Positions 25,738 through 36,719 are shown, counted from the first letter of the stretch. The stretch is 64,000 nucleotides of DNA from Diphasiastrum complanatum (GCA_029204225.1 CM055095.1:43196862-43260861); one strand, 5' to 3'. Translations and numbers: made by a program. Notes: a model not told the origin generated them from the sequence alone.

Positions 25738-26545
25738 CAGCACCCTTGTGGAAAAATACGAATCAATCGACTAGCATTTTTTTTTGCACGTCCATTTTTT
25801 GTGTGATTATGACAAACTATCATAAACTTGTGAACATTGTGTCCGCTAATTATGAATCCTCCAAAGTATTGAACATGTCGATACAATGTTGAAAGTGAAT
25901 ACCTTGACTATTGAACATGTCTACTGTTAATATTGACATCAAACTAAAATCATAAATTGATATGTTGTGTACCTGTTCTTTTCTTTTGGGAAAAATAATA
26001 ATATCATGCAAAAATTAAGTGAAGAGAATGTATTTTCCAACAATACAACTACATAAAACCTGTTCAGATATTATTGTCTATCTGATAAAGTATTATGATC
26101 CACCACCTAAAAATACTGGATATTTTAGCTTGTAAAAAACCAATCATTGTGATTATTAATCATTTGATGCTATTAGTTAATATCTAGGTTCTAAGCTAAG
26201 TTGAAGATCGGAATTTGCTTACAGTTGCAAACAAATCATGTATTCGTGTTGGATTTTTTACAGCCGTTTGAAAGCCTGCCCAACAAATGGATACTATCAA
26301 TCACTATTAAATAAGTATATGTCAAAGAATAATTATAGCCATAGTAGTATATCATGTGAATGTCAAGAATTACTAGTTGTATGTAACTGTAAACAAACTC
26401 CTATGTACACAAGATAGACATTGCTTGAATGATTACTTGAGCATTAACCTAATCCTAGATACTCATGCATTGTCCACATTACAATGGCATGTAGTGTAAA
26501 CTCCCTCTAGGGGTGCAAAATGTCATATACATTCATCCCCTTCCA
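25738..26545. other. No gene seen
   Basis: AT-rich flank downstream of the minus-strand CACTA transposase. It should hold the 3' terminus of that element, but no CACTA-type end was recognised. Confidence 0.45.
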
Positions 26546-27130
26546 CTAATCTTCCAACTCGTCAATAAGCGGTTCCTTGCGTTGGCCAGGAATTAGAAGT
26601 GCCAATATAATGTGTCTCTTTTTTGTACTAAACCAAGGAGGAATATTATAATTTACCAAGCAAATAGACCAAATGGACCACGTAGTTGCTCGTACACCAA
26701 AGGGGTTCACACCATCTGTTGCAAGACCAAATCTCACATTTCTTGACTCATTGGCAAAGCTTGGATACTCTTTGTTGATGTGCTTCCATGCAGGTGAATC
26801 TGAAGGTACCCTCATTATCCCATCCGTAGAGGTATGGTGTGCATGTCAGTCCATAAGTTGTGCAAGAGATTTACAATGAAATAATTGTTGCAATCATAAA
26901 ATTACTGAAAAATGTCGTAAGACTTTGCACGGAAAGGTTGCCCCTTGCAAATCATCTCTATATCGAGGAGTATCACAAATGGGACATTTCTTGAGTGTTT
27001 CGTACCTTCCTCGATATAAAATACAATCTTTTAGACATGCCTGATATTGCTTGTAGTTCATCTAGATGTTAGACAACATCTTTCGTGCCTCATCTCTTGT
27101 CTCAGGCATGACATTTTCTTCTGGAAAATT
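26546..27130 (-). pseudogene. CACTA transposase TNP2, catalytic part
   Basis: From 27123 the minus strand reads PEETRDEARKML-type text, then MNYKQYQACLKDCILYRG, KKCPICDTPRYRDD and KVLRHFSVI. A stop follows, then KSLAQLMD and, from 26815, MRVPSDSPAWKHINKEYPSFANESRNVRFGLATDGVNPFG with NIPPWF and LLIPG. These are the characteristic TNP2 blocks of plant CACTA elements: the CPICDTxRY zinc-like pair and the DGVNPFG segment near the DDE core. Two stops and a phase change mark it as broken. The enzyme would cut and move the element in the nucleus. Confidence 0.9.
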
Positions 27131-27245
27131 TTGTTTTTCAATACTCTATACATGACAAAAGAAGTTATTGTAAAAAAATTATCACTAGATGTCCAAATTG
27201 TGAATTTTGTTTCAAAGCAAAAATGACAAGTAGATGAAAAAAAAT

Positions 27246-27665
27246 TTACTCAAATAATGATGTGAGGCTTTGGTTACTCCATCTATATTTGGCTTGAAGA
27301 TTTAATAGAAGTAGAGAAATCGCCAAACGAGATGTCTTTGCTCCAGGATACAATGCGGTCTTTGATTCTTCACGCAATTTCTTTTCTTCTTTAGACAAAA
27401 GTGCCTCCTCATCTTGTTCATTGTGTCTAGCTGCACTATTGTTCTCGTACATATCATCCAACATGTCTCCCATGACTTCAAATTCATCATTCATTGGAAG
27501 CTCATTTTCATCGTTGGAACTTGTTTGCGAAGAAGTAGATCTAGATGAGCTAGATTCAGATGCATTAGTCTCTTGATTAATGCGCTCATCAATTTCCATC
27601 ATCTCTTTTAAGCCTTGACGTAGACGACGAGGTAATTGCTTTATATGAGGACCATTGTATTGCAT
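27246..27665 (-). pseudogene. CACTA TNP2, N-terminal linker and first conserved block
   Basis: A 139-residue frame: basic start (PHIKQLPRRLRQGLKEM), long acidic Ser-rich linker, then KTALYPGAKTSRLAISLLLLNLQAKYRWSNQSLTSLFE. That last block is the usual TNP2 lead-in (PLY-GC-SRL...LLNLK...WS). It is in the right order upstream of the catalytic part. The 110 bases between them probably include a decayed intron. Confidence 0.82.
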
Positions 27666-28111
27666 TCGTCATCTACGTCGACCATTACGAGGATTATTGT
27701 CTCCAACGCTAAATGAGGATGAAGAATCCTATATACCAAAATAACAAGAAGTAGGTTGAAACAATGCTTGATAAACATTTCCTCCCAATACTTGATAGAT
27801 CTAAATGTTGCATATGAATATAAATTACCTCTTTGTTTAAGAAGTATGAACATACCAATGTATCTATTAGACATTTTTCTTTTCAACTTATTAACATTCA
27901 ATGAACTCAAGAATTGCACGCTTCTACATATTTACATATTTATGAATTTCACATTCATTAGCTTTCACTTATTACCTTATGTAAACATCTAGGCAAATGA
28001 TGAATAATGCTTCTAACATTTGACATATTTAATGACACAAACCAAATACAATCAAGATGCATGGATTATACATCTCTGCATATCAACAAAATTTAAATCT
28101 TCACATTTGAC

Positions 28112-29055
28112 TTATTGTCTTTTGCAAACATTTGGGTAGAGGACGGTTGAAACTATACTTGATGAACAATTCCTGGTGCGTTCTTCAAACTCATAATTCG
28201 TCAATAGAGGGTGGCCAATGGAACTATTTATATATGCAGCAATGTTTCCATGCACATCTGGATGTCCATCAATGTATGTACGATTTGCCCTTGAGATGTT
28301 GTCTCCTTGCATGCGTTGCTCCTCTAAAGAACAAGCATTTGAATTCAAGCCATATACTTGCATCCTCCATTGGTGACGACACAAAGCATGCCAGTCACCC
28401 CAATTGTATTGAGGTCCTGCATATGGCATCAATGTCACAACACTATTTAGAGGGACCTCAATACTACTCACTGCAAAAAGGCCCAAATCAGCCTTAGTGT
28501 TCACTAGGCATGATCATGTACATTTGACCCCAATACATAAATGGTGTTCCATTTAATGGTAATGGTGATTGCAGTGGCCAACACGAATATCTACTTCTAA
28601 TGAAAGTTTTTACTAATGGTTGCAAGCTAGGTGGAAGAGGAAGGTTAGACAAAAAACCTAGAATGTCTTTTGACACATCAACAGTGTGTAGTAATTTGTA
28701 ATTATCTTTCAAACTAGTCATAATACATCCAAGACGTGTTCTCTTTTTTAAAGAGGTGGTCAAGTTTGTGGAATCCACGTGGAGTATCGTGGAGTATCGT
28801 GGAGGACTCATGTGCAACATCCAAGATCGGTGTGGTTGGGTGTAAGGAACGTTCTAGAGATTTGGAAACATGGATTGAATCACAAGGCATTGATGAACTA
28901 ATTATATCATGCAAGGGGTCATCATCAACAAGAGCATCATCTAAGGCCAAAGATGATCCAAAATCAATATTCATGTGATTTATCCTATTAATAATATTCT
29001 CGATCTCTCTTGCAACTCTTTTTCTTGAAACCAGCTTATGTTCCTTCTTCTGCAA
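28112..29055 (-). pseudogene. SET-like coding block inside the CACTA unit
   Basis: Three overlapping frames read as one broken gene. 29055-28714 has a basic N-terminus, EIENIINRINH. 28820-28494 has LLHTVDVSKDILGFLSNLPLPPSLQPLV. 28504-28112 has ADLGLFAVSSIEVPLNSVVTLMPYAG, then YIDGHPDVHGNIAAYINSS...TNYEFEE. The last part has the layout of a SET fold: a GLFA-type start, a YAG segment and an NIAxYINSS...N-x-EFEE end resembling NxxRFxNHSC-xxPN. The Cys of the usual NHSC is absent. It lies between the transposase-associated domain and TNP2 on the same strand. It could be a captured host gene or an unknown transposon protein. Confidence 0.4.
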
Positions 29056-29077
29056 AAGTTGAAAATGTTAGATGTAT

Positions 29078-29080
<3 letters not shown>

Positions 29081-29164
<84 letters not shown>
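29081..29164. repeat. (TC)42 microsatellite
   Basis: 84 bp of TC, followed by AAACATAAACTA and a CACACA-rich stretch. Confidence 0.97.
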
Positions 29165-29167
<3 letters not shown>

Positions 29168-29399
29168 CATGAAACATAAACTAATATATAACACAAACCA
29201 TAGACCAGTAGCATAAAACACACACACAAACACATGCATGCATGCACACACACACACCCACTCACACCCACCCTAAACACACATGAAGAGAAAAATAGAG
29301 AGAACATTATAGAGTGCTAATCAAAACTCTTGAACCACACGACTATATCCTACTCCGCAATGTCACCACATGCTCCCTCCCTACGGCATTTGGGCTTTT

Positions 29400-29512
29400 T
29401 TGTGGAACTCATCTTCTAACAAAAAACATTTGAACCGTGCCTTTAACGGAAGAAAACAAGGGCTACACACCTTCCTAGAATTGGGAGTGTTGGTTACCTT
29501 TAACTCTTTCAT

Positions 29513-29598
<86 letters not shown>
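29400..29598. repeat. (TC)42 microsatellite with conserved flank
   Basis: TC tract 29515-29598. The left flank contains CAAGGGCTACACACCTTCC and CTAGAATTGGGAG, an inverted match to the flank of the AG tract at 6718. Flank and tract move or duplicate together. Confidence 0.8.
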
Positions 29599-29600
<2 letters not shown>

Positions 29601-29639
29601 ATGAGTCTATTACGGGTGATTGGATATGGAAATCAAGAT

Positions 29640-29812
29640 TAACTACATCTTTCGATTTTTTTCTTTTAGAAGCAAGTGAGGGATTAACTTCATCTAATCA
29701 TTCTATTTGGATTTCTCCTTTTAGAAGCAAGTGAGAGATTAACTTCATCTAATTATTCTATTTGGATTTTTCCTTTTAGAAGCAAGTGAGAGATTAACTT
29801 CAAAGTATCGTG
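29640..29812. repeat. Three short tandem copies, about 66 bp each
   Basis: TTTTAGAAGCAAGTGAGAGA followed by TTAACTTCATCTAAT recurs three times in a row. Confidence 0.8.
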
Positions 29813-29821
29813 GCACTTATC

Positions 29822-30097
29822 CTATCGCTCAATATTTATTGGCCAAACTGTACTTGAAGTGCCATAAGGGTCAAAGATTAAAGCATTTCCAAAAAGACAC
29901 TTTAAAGAGTTCACCTCTAGTTCTCTTGGATTCTCTGTGTGCACTCCATTGGCCCAAATATGATCATTGACAATCTTTCTTGTCCGAATTCTAAGGCCTT
30001 TGCATTGTGTGCATGTACATGGTATCCTCTCATCATATTCTGGTTGAAACTGGTCCAATAATCCAATTGCAAATTGCACAAATTCTTTCAATGTCAT
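29822..30097 (-). pseudogene. Transposase-associated domain of CACTA TNP2 gene
   Basis: A 91-residue frame with EFVQFAIGLL, IPCTCTQCKGLRIRTRKIV and NDHIWANGV. The C-x-C-x2-C followed by a basic stretch and His is the plant transposase-associated (Transpos_assoc) pattern normally encoded just before TNP2. Here it is separated from TNP2 by 2.1 kb containing the SET-like block and two microsatellites. Confidence 0.85.
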
Positions 30098-30167
30098 TCA
30101 AGTGAAAATTGACAAATTCTAATATGTGACGAATTGTAACATGTGACAAAAATTGACAAAATAGTCT

Positions 30168-30275
30168 TTGTACATTTAGTGCATTTGCAACCTTCATTTG
30201 TGATGGAGTGGTGTCTTGGCTTTCCAAAGAGCAATATACTATATCACAATCCTCAACCAAATCGGAGTACATCAC
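30168..30275 (+). pseudogene. copia RNase H fragment
   Basis: The plus strand reads TFSAFATFICDGVVSWLSKEQYTI and SSTKSEYI, matching the RNase H block of copia B (SAFATFLCDEVVSWLSKKQ). Only about 110 bp are present, with no LTR nearby, inside the CACTA unit and antisense to its gene. Confidence 0.85.
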
Positions 30276-30319
30276 TATTACAAATGAAAAAATTATGACG
30301 TAAATCAATATACATACAT

Positions 30320-30655
30320 GTGATGGATCAATAGGCGGTCTACGTCGACTGATGGAAGAGCTTGAAGATGAACCAGTCAATAGTTGTTCATTGTACTTTA
30401 GTCTTGCTTGTTCCTTTTTTCTGTGATAGAGCTCAATTCTTTTTTCTTTCTCTAAATCATGTGGAGGTATGATAATTTCCCTAGAATTCATAATTCCAAT
30501 TGAATGTCATTGTAAGAAGTAATTTGCAAGAAAAATTATACACTCATATTCAAATAACAGACAAAGTACAATTGATGTCAATATCAATAACAATATATAC
30601 TTGCTGTTGCGATCATGAGATGAATCGTTATTTGATGATGATGACATTGTCAATG
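30320..30655 (-). pseudogene. Probable 5' exons of the CACTA TNP2 gene
   Basis: 30655-30600 encodes a Ser/Asp-rich start (MSSSSNNDSSHDRNSK) followed by a GTATAT donor. An acceptor TTCTAG near 30483 leads to a basic exon (EIIIPPHDLEKEKRIELYHRKKEQARLKYN, then a Ser run and SRRRPP). An acidic Ser/Asp-rich first exon ending at a donor also occurs at 36200 and 53545 in the other CACTA units, which supports this reading. Confidence 0.5.
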
Positions 30656-30699
30656 ACATATACACACTGTAGTCAGCTACTCTATACCACATCATAAGT

Positions 30700-31500
30700 A
30701 ATCATTATGAGACCGTATGTACTGAACAAATAAAATTTGTTAGAGACATGCCAACATCTCATCCATGTATATTCTACTTATGCTTAATGTAAATCTAATA
30801 TTCTAGTAACATTGCTATCAAGAAAAGACAACACATGACAAGCAATCAAAATGAGGTTCATACTGACAAATGTTAGACATCAGTAGATAGTGCGCACAAG
30901 CCTATCTCAACTAATTTAAAGACCAAATAGCACTCAATATTTGAAGCATTCAGTTTGAACCCTTGTCCAAGATGAGTGATGATCTCACTCAATCTTTCTT
31001 TCAAGATGGAATGATCAAAATCAAACAATCAGTCATATACTCAATTGATTCATTGCCCACTCAATCACTCATTTGATTAATTAATACTTGGCTCGAGTTA
31101 GCACACACCAACAATTAAAAAGATATATCATATAGGTCACATATAAGCAAAAAATTTCTATTTGACCATATAATTATGTCATCAAATTATATCAAATCTA
31201 TGACACCTAGATTATTAATAAACTAAATGTTTTATGACATCACCGATTATGTCATAAAATCTTAAAAAACTTGTCAAATTACTTGTTTAATAATAATATG
31301 TACTATTTCTTATCTCATGATTTTGTCTTGTATGTCAAATCTCAAGAAAAATCAAATTTATAACAATATAAAACTAGTTTTAACAACTAAATACTACCAT
31401 AATGATCTTTGAATCGATTTTTTTATGTTCCATCATATTAAAAAAAAAAATTATGTAAAATCCTACAATAAAATATTCTCATAAAATCTAGAAAAGATTA
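30700..31500. other. No gene seen; intergenic region of a divergent gene pair
   Basis: AT-rich sequence between the minus-strand TNP2 exons and the plus-strand frame at 31986. It may hold promoters for both genes, but no motif is certain. Confidence 0.4.
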
Positions 31501-31739
31501 TGAGAAGATTGAATGAGATTTAAAGCATGCAAGCCCATGTGGGGGACCCTCTCACGTGTGAAGAGAGGGGAAAAAAACCGTGTGGAACATCCACGCGTAG
31601 ATATCGCGTGGATAACTTCTGCATGGATAATCCACGCGAAACTTGAATGCCAATAGAATAGCATTTTCGCGAGCATTCTTGCTCCTCTTCTTTTGCTTTC
31701 AAGTTTTATAGGTTTTTCCTAATCTAGTGTTTAGTGTTC

Positions 31740-31900
31740 TTGATTGCTATTGCTCTTCCAAGCTCTATAGATCTTGCTTGATTGCTTGCTTCCTTCCTTG
31801 CTAGTGATCTTGTTCTTGCTATTGCTTGCTCTATTGATCTTGCTTGGTATTGATCTTGCTTGTTCTTGCTTACTATTGATCTATTGCTTTCTTGTCATTG
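31740..31900. repeat. Pyrimidine-rich degenerate minisatellite
   Basis: Repeats of GATCTTGCTTG, TTGCTATTGCT and CTCTATTGATCTTG occur before the gene at 31986, perhaps in its 5' leader. Confidence 0.65.
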
Positions 31901-31985
31901 CTTACTCTTCTAATCTAACAGTCTTCACTACTCTTTCACTCCCATTTTTCACTACTTTCTAACTTTTAAAGTTTTTTTTGCTACA

Positions 31986-32204
31986 ATGTCTTCAAGTGGT
32001 AGCTCAAGTGGAAGGTCAAGTGGGAGACCATCTAGGAGAAGAGCTCGTGAGGAGCCCGAAGAATATAATCAAGAGTGGTTTGAGAATCTATCTCCTCAAC
32101 AAAGAGATAGAATCAAAAATCTTGTGTTAACTTCTTCGGGTGAATCATTCGAGAGGAGCTTCCAAGGATGCCCCTTCCCTGGTTTAAGCAAGGACCAGCT
32201 GTGA
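31986..32204 (+). pseudogene. CACTA accessory gene, N-terminal exon (Ser/Gly-rich)
   Basis: 72 residues: MSSSGSSSGRSSGRPSRRR, then EYNQEWFENLSPQQRDRIKNLVL. The same plan (Ser/Gly start, basic run, acidic/aromatic residues, then SPEQR-type helix) is seen at 35547 and 37363 minus and about 53251 minus. It points away from the TNP2 gene on the opposite strand. The downstream part is not recognisable in 32205-32900, so only the first exon survives. Its role is unknown; by analogy with TNPA-type proteins it might bind element ends. Confidence 0.55.
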
Positions 32205-32929
32205 GCCAGCGCTCAAACACTTGTAAAATCCAGTGCTGAGAATCCCAAGAGGAAGAGCAAAAGACAACGCTCTCTCTACACTTCTTTCTTGACTTCCGTT
32301 GGAGGGCTTCCGGTTTTTCTTGTTCTTCACTGCCATTGAAGGTGCTGCCTACTGAACCAATTGAGATACTGTCTTTAATTGTTGAAAGACCTGTATCATG
32401 TCACTTTTGGTAGCAACTGCTGCTTCTTGAATGAGTTTGAGGTGCACATAAGGGGTTGTTCTGAAGGTGCTATCACAACAATGTGCTATTCTTGCAGGTG
32501 ATGCCACATATTTCTATTTTTTCATAGGCTGATTCAGAGTTGATGAATTGATTTCTTAGCTAAATCATGGATTTCCATGTTTGGATTCTCAGAGTTTGTG
32601 ATTCAGAGATGAATCTAAAAGATGAATGCAAAACTAATTATTGCTAGCTATTGTTACCTATTGGGTGCTTACCAAAATACAGGAAGATAAAGGAGCTCAA
32701 AATTACCTGAAGTTGACGGCTCCATCTTGCTGGTGGACTTATTGTCCTCAATCCTTGCAATGCACTGCTTCTCCACTTGTTAGGTCAGCCTTGCCTCTTC
32801 TCCTCTATTTTCTTTGATGCTAAACTCCTCTTGCCCTACTTTGATGCTAACTGACTCCTCTTGCCCTAGTTTGATACTTGTAAGGCTTGTCTTTATTTAA
32901 CCTTTCAGTATGAAGGGTCCCATTCAGTC
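32205..32929. other. No gene seen
   Basis: Contains a small direct repeat near 32815-32870 (TTTGATGCTAACTGACTCCTCTTGCCCTA). Nothing else is recognised. Confidence 0.5.
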
Positions 32930-33780
32930 ATAACAAGCAGTTAAGTCCACTGTTGATTTTCCAATTGACACACCTCACATATTTAATATAATACATTGAC
33001 ATGGGGTAGACCAATTACCATGTCGCTCTTTTCAAAATGACTCAAAAATTGAAGTTCAAGTGATCAAGCTGATGATGCCAACAAATAAATTAGGAGAGAT
33101 TTGTTGAAATTTGACAAGCATACAATACATAATCAATATCAGTCTATATGTTCCTCTTCCTTTGACACCTATAGCAATTGCAATATTTACCTCCTTATTA
33201 GTGCATTTATTATCAAAGAAGGGAACTTGAAAGTTTTTTAAAGTTATTGTAGCAAACTGAGATAAGGTTTTGCAATAGTTTAGAGATATATAATACTTGC
33301 TCAATGTTCCTCAATTCTTGTGGTGTATCAATCACAACGGAAACAATTTTATGAATTGGAATTTGATTGCCATCACCTAAACATACTTGTCTTTGCTCAT
33401 CAATCCAATCCACAAAAGTACAAAATGATCACTCTATGAGATGTCATATGTTGGGTGCATGCAAAATCTCTCAACTAACCATCATGTTTCTAATCCAAAG
33501 AAGCTAAAAAGAGTTTAGGATTGTTTATACCATCACACTTCTTCTCTTTAGCAAAGTTGTCGATCTCCTTAGCCTAAACCTTGCCCTTCTTAAGATCAAA
33601 TGTCTTTTGTTTGTAGTAAAATTTGTCCTAATGGCATTCCTTGCCACAATAGTTTTATGCACCATGCTTCTTGCCTTTGCTTCCATCAATTTAAATTGTG
33701 AAATCAGCATCATGACATGCACTATAAGAGGAATTCTTCTTTTTTTGAAATTTCTTATAGTCTTTAGCAAGAAATGCATG
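32930..33780 (-). pseudogene. Ty1/copia relic D (gag end to pre-integrase)
   Basis: Minus strand: a worn knuckle near 33640 (NYCGKECH) and a degraded protease region near 33500. At 33413-33213 come LGDGNQIPIHKI, VLYISKLLQNLISV and YNNFKKL. Further down, near 33020, are MVIGLPHVNVL and ICEVCQLE, the C-x2-C end of the pre-integrase zinc region. Many stops and phase changes are present. No LTRs are assigned. Confidence 0.75.
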
Positions 33781-33789
33781 ACTTGATGG

Positions 33790-34200
33790 CTCTAGCAATG
33801 TAAATTCGCATTTACAAAAACTAAGGCATTGGCCTTTTCAGTCCCCAAGCAATTCCTCTTCAGAGTGGCTATATTGCCAAAACTCCATAATCGCTCGCAG
33901 TGAGATGAGCTCCCATCATGGCTAAGGACACGAATTGCAAGCTTCTGCAATTGTGGTGTATTTGCCCCATAATTCCTCCCACCACAAGGCTAAACTGTGA
34001 AGGAACCTATCAACATGTGTTTATCACCTTTTGAATTATCTATGGCCTTCACAAAGTATGTCTTACCACATGAATAACAAAGAACACCTTAAATAGTTTG
34101 ACTCCTAGTATCATTCCAACCATCACCAATCAAAGAGACGCCCTCATAAAGGATGAGTAACCATCAACTTATGGCCGTGAAAATTTGACTAAACCCAGGC
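33790..34200 (-). pseudogene. hAT transposase relic (DUF659 fused to dimerisation domain)
   Basis: Minus strand from about 34150: SLIGDGWNDTRSQTI, then a stop, GVLCYSCGKTYFVKAIDNSK. This is the DUF659 pattern (DGW-D-R...F-K-ID-S). Less than 60 bases later, WWEE, then in a shifted phase NYGANTPQLQKLAIRVLSHDGSSSHCERLWS and LKRN, the hAT C-terminal dimerisation domain. The several hundred residues normally between them are gone, and at least one stop and one frameshift are present. Confidence 0.85.
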
Positions 34201-34545
34201 TTATAAAAAGGTGCGTCAGGAGGCTTTGACACCTATAGACACTTTCAATGTGGCTCATACTTGGGACAAACCCTTTCCCTAGTCTCGTAGGTCTATAAGG
34301 AGTCCACCAGCTCAATTTTCAATAAAATCGACATTCCTTACGATTATACGACCTCATGTAATCAAGAAGATGATTGAGCATTTTTGCCCTAATTGCCAAT
34401 CCAACCTAACCCTTGAGCTTTTCCAAGTTGATGGCTAGGTTGATCAACCAACTCCATAATTCTAGGGATTTGGTCCTCTAATTTAGGAATCATTAACAAA
34501 AAAAACTTGATCAACCCTATGAACATGATCTAACATATTCTAGAG

Positions 34546-34660
34546 TAGATTCACACGTGGCAACATGGACTCACACGTGTGGGACCCATCAATATACATA
34601 TTTACATGGTTTAATCAAGCCAAGTTTGCCAAATTTGACAATTTCTCACAATTTAGAGTA
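34546..34660. repeat. LTR fragment of copia A type
   Basis: TTCACACGTGGCAACATGGACTC and TTTGACAATTTCTCACA recall the copia A LTR, including two CACGTG cores. Confidence 0.6.
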
Positions 34661-34987
34661 GGACATACTTATGGTTCGGAACTAGGCAATTTCATGGATA
34701 GATATGCCTTGTGACAGTTTTGACAACCTCGGTTACGTTTGTAGTTAGAAAGAAGATATCCCCGCAGCATGAGGGACGGTAGAGATGAAATAGATCAAAG
34801 TCAGTACTCCACAAGGGCCGAGATCATTGCTGCACTACAACAACAGCCCGAGTGGTGGAATAAAGTCCTAAAGGATAGTAGGGCGTTAGCGTGGAAAAGG
34901 ATCAATCCTTTTTATATGCCGATCAGATGAAGAAATCTCTAGCCAACAGAGCAACCGCGAGTCGAAGTGGTGAACTGGCCGGTAATT
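34661..34987. other. Possible coding scrap, unrecognised
   Basis: A plus-strand frame near 34825-34915 reads RAEIIAALQQQPEWWNKVLKD. It is flanked by copia A-type LTR scraps, so it may be what remains inside a deleted element. No family is recognised. Confidence 0.3.
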
Positions 34988-35057
34988 TCAGGAATTTCAG
35001 ACGTGTGAGATTCACTTACAGACTTCTATCATAAAAAAATACCAAACTAGAATTTTG
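34988..35057. repeat. LTR fragment of copia A
   Basis: Nearly identical to 1196-1255 (GTGAGATTCACTTACA, CTTCTATCATAAAAAA, CTAGAATTTTGCCA). It joins directly to the accessory-gene relic at 35058 with no spacer, marking a recombination or deletion joint. Confidence 0.85.
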
Positions 35058-35059
35058 CC

Positions 35060-35547
35060 AGGCAGGTTTTGACTTGCCTGTCCAAAGTGTGCCCCGCACA
35101 ACATTCCTCTTACGCCGAATCCATTTGCTCATATCTTTTGATATGGCTCCTGGATCGAACTCATTTTCTTGCTGGAATTCTTCCCGCAACTCCTACATAA
35201 TCTTGGATTTTGATTCTCCAGGTTGATCACACCCTTTTTTAAAAAGTCTTGTTCCAAAATAATGAGAACATAACAAATGCAACTTATTAATAAAGTGGTC
35301 CCTTTCTCATCCCTCACTACATCCCCATCGACAGTTAAATTGTAGTGAGGGTTGGAGGATGATTCATCTGTGGCAGCGGGTGGAGATGAAGGGCCTGTTG
35401 TGGCGCCTTCTTATGTGTTAAAAGCATTTGCCTAATAGCCACCCTTTGTTCTGGCGACATGGTACCAATCAAGCTAGCGGTGTAATCTTCATATACAGAC
35501 CTAGATCGACGTCGTCCGCTACCACCGCCACTTCCACTTCCACTCAT
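35060..35547 (-). pseudogene. CACTA accessory gene, relic 1
   Basis: The start at 35547 reads MSGSGSGGGSGRRRSRSVYEDYTASLIG, then TMSPEQRVAIRQMLL. After a frame change near 35410 come SSSNPHYNLTVDGDVV. An intron-like gap follows, then EFQQENEFDPGAISKDMSKWIRRKRN and TLWTGKSKPAW. The same order is seen at 52600-53251. Plan: short Ser/Gly tail, helix, NPxY segment, W-basic region. It is reminiscent of plant Ptta/En/Spm transposon proteins, but I cannot assign a family. It is cut off at 35058 by the copia LTR scrap. Confidence 0.6.
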
Positions 35548-36183
35548 GATTGTGTGCAACCTGCAGATGCTGAACAGACAAATAAATCATGAAATGAATT
35601 CTATCATATGTTGGACAATAATTATTTAGTCGAAGATCTGAAAATTGACAAATTCACATCATGAAAAGATTGTGAACCCAACAATATAAGGACTAACTTA
35701 AAACTTTCAAACACTCCAAGCTTGAAACAATGGGACAAAAAACTTGAATAATGTAATGGTATTGAATAACTTCCACTAACAACATTCTCTCCATGAAATA
35801 AGAACCAATTACATTCTGCTTTGCAAATATGTCATAACTTGTCCAATGCATACTATCAACAATCAATCACACCACCATCACCACTTGACCAAATTCCTCA
35901 AGACAACTAGCTATCCACAAAAGAAATCTTTGTTGTTAATCTACTCCTTTATGACAATCATTTCTTGCATCAAGCATGCACACTATGGAACTAAAATTTC
36001 TCCCTACCACCAAGCAACAACAATATTCATATCTACAATGTCATGACCAATCCAAAAAAGAATTACAAATGACTTTATCCTCTTGATTGTAAAAAAATGC
36101 TTATCAAACTTCAAATATGTGAACATTCTTATGAAAAAAAAAAGTCTCGCACATTTGAAATACTTTACTAGAAATTGAATGTT

Positions 36184-36235
36184 TTGACAGATGTTTGTGT
36201 AGCTCATCAGACGGAGAATCTAGTGATGAAGGCAT
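36184..36235 (+). pseudogene. TNP2 gene first exon, copy 1 (acidic)
   Basis: Reads SSDGESSDEGINVNK, ending at AAAGTAAAT. Comparable with 53540-53590 (QSSDDDTTQVNK, donor GTAAGT), and the same exon recurs at about 37715-37770. Confidence 0.5.
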
Positions 36236-36354
36236 AAATGTCAACAAAGTAAATCAATATACCATATCCTACAATGATTTTTTCAAGTTAACTATTACCG
36301 ATTTTTGCAAGAAACAACGTACTTACAATTTTTTGTAGGCCAATTATTATCAAG

Positions 36355-36482
36355 AATGAATGTCGTGAACCTGCGTCAGATGCGACAGGCAAGTGTTCTG
36401 TCAAAGATGCATTGTCAATGCTCACTTGTGGAAGTATGGAAGAGGAGCGGATGGTCACACATCAAATCCAGAAGAGATTGAG
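36355..36482 (+). pseudogene. Transposase-associated domain, copy 1
   Basis: In one plus-strand frame a C-x2-C pair (CVRCDRQ-like, worn here), a basic stretch and NAHLWKYGRGADGHTSNPEE parallel the 29822 domain (NDHIWANGVHTENPRE). Confidence 0.6.
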
Positions 36483-36719
36483 GTTTGCTTTAAAAGCTAA
36501 CACACTTATGGCATTTATTATATTTTTTTAAATACTAGGATATCTAGGTAACCGTTGACTTGTTTAAATGACACATTCTCTATCGATTTGTTTAGACACA
36601 CCATCGAATGCCATTACATGGTCTTGATCCATCCGTATTAAATTCCAAATGAAGAAAAATCTTGATACAAATGAGAAAACAAAGAATGAAAAAAATAGAA
36701 GAAGGCGCTAGTGGATTGC

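Larger units (their letters stand above)
35058..36719. repeat. Tandem duplication, copy 1 (1.66 kb)
   Basis: Matches 36877-38234 from CCAGGCAGGTTTTGA to GCTAGTGGATTGC at about 95% by eye. Copy 1 retains about 298 bp (roughly 35650-35947) that copy 2 lacks. It contains the accessory-gene start (minus) and the TNP2 5' exons (plus). Confidence 0.9.

Noticed and set aside
34835-34860. CACTACAACAACA as a CACTA terminus
   Set aside because: It reads as part of a coding scrap (AALQQQPEWW) and lacks nearby subterminal motifs.
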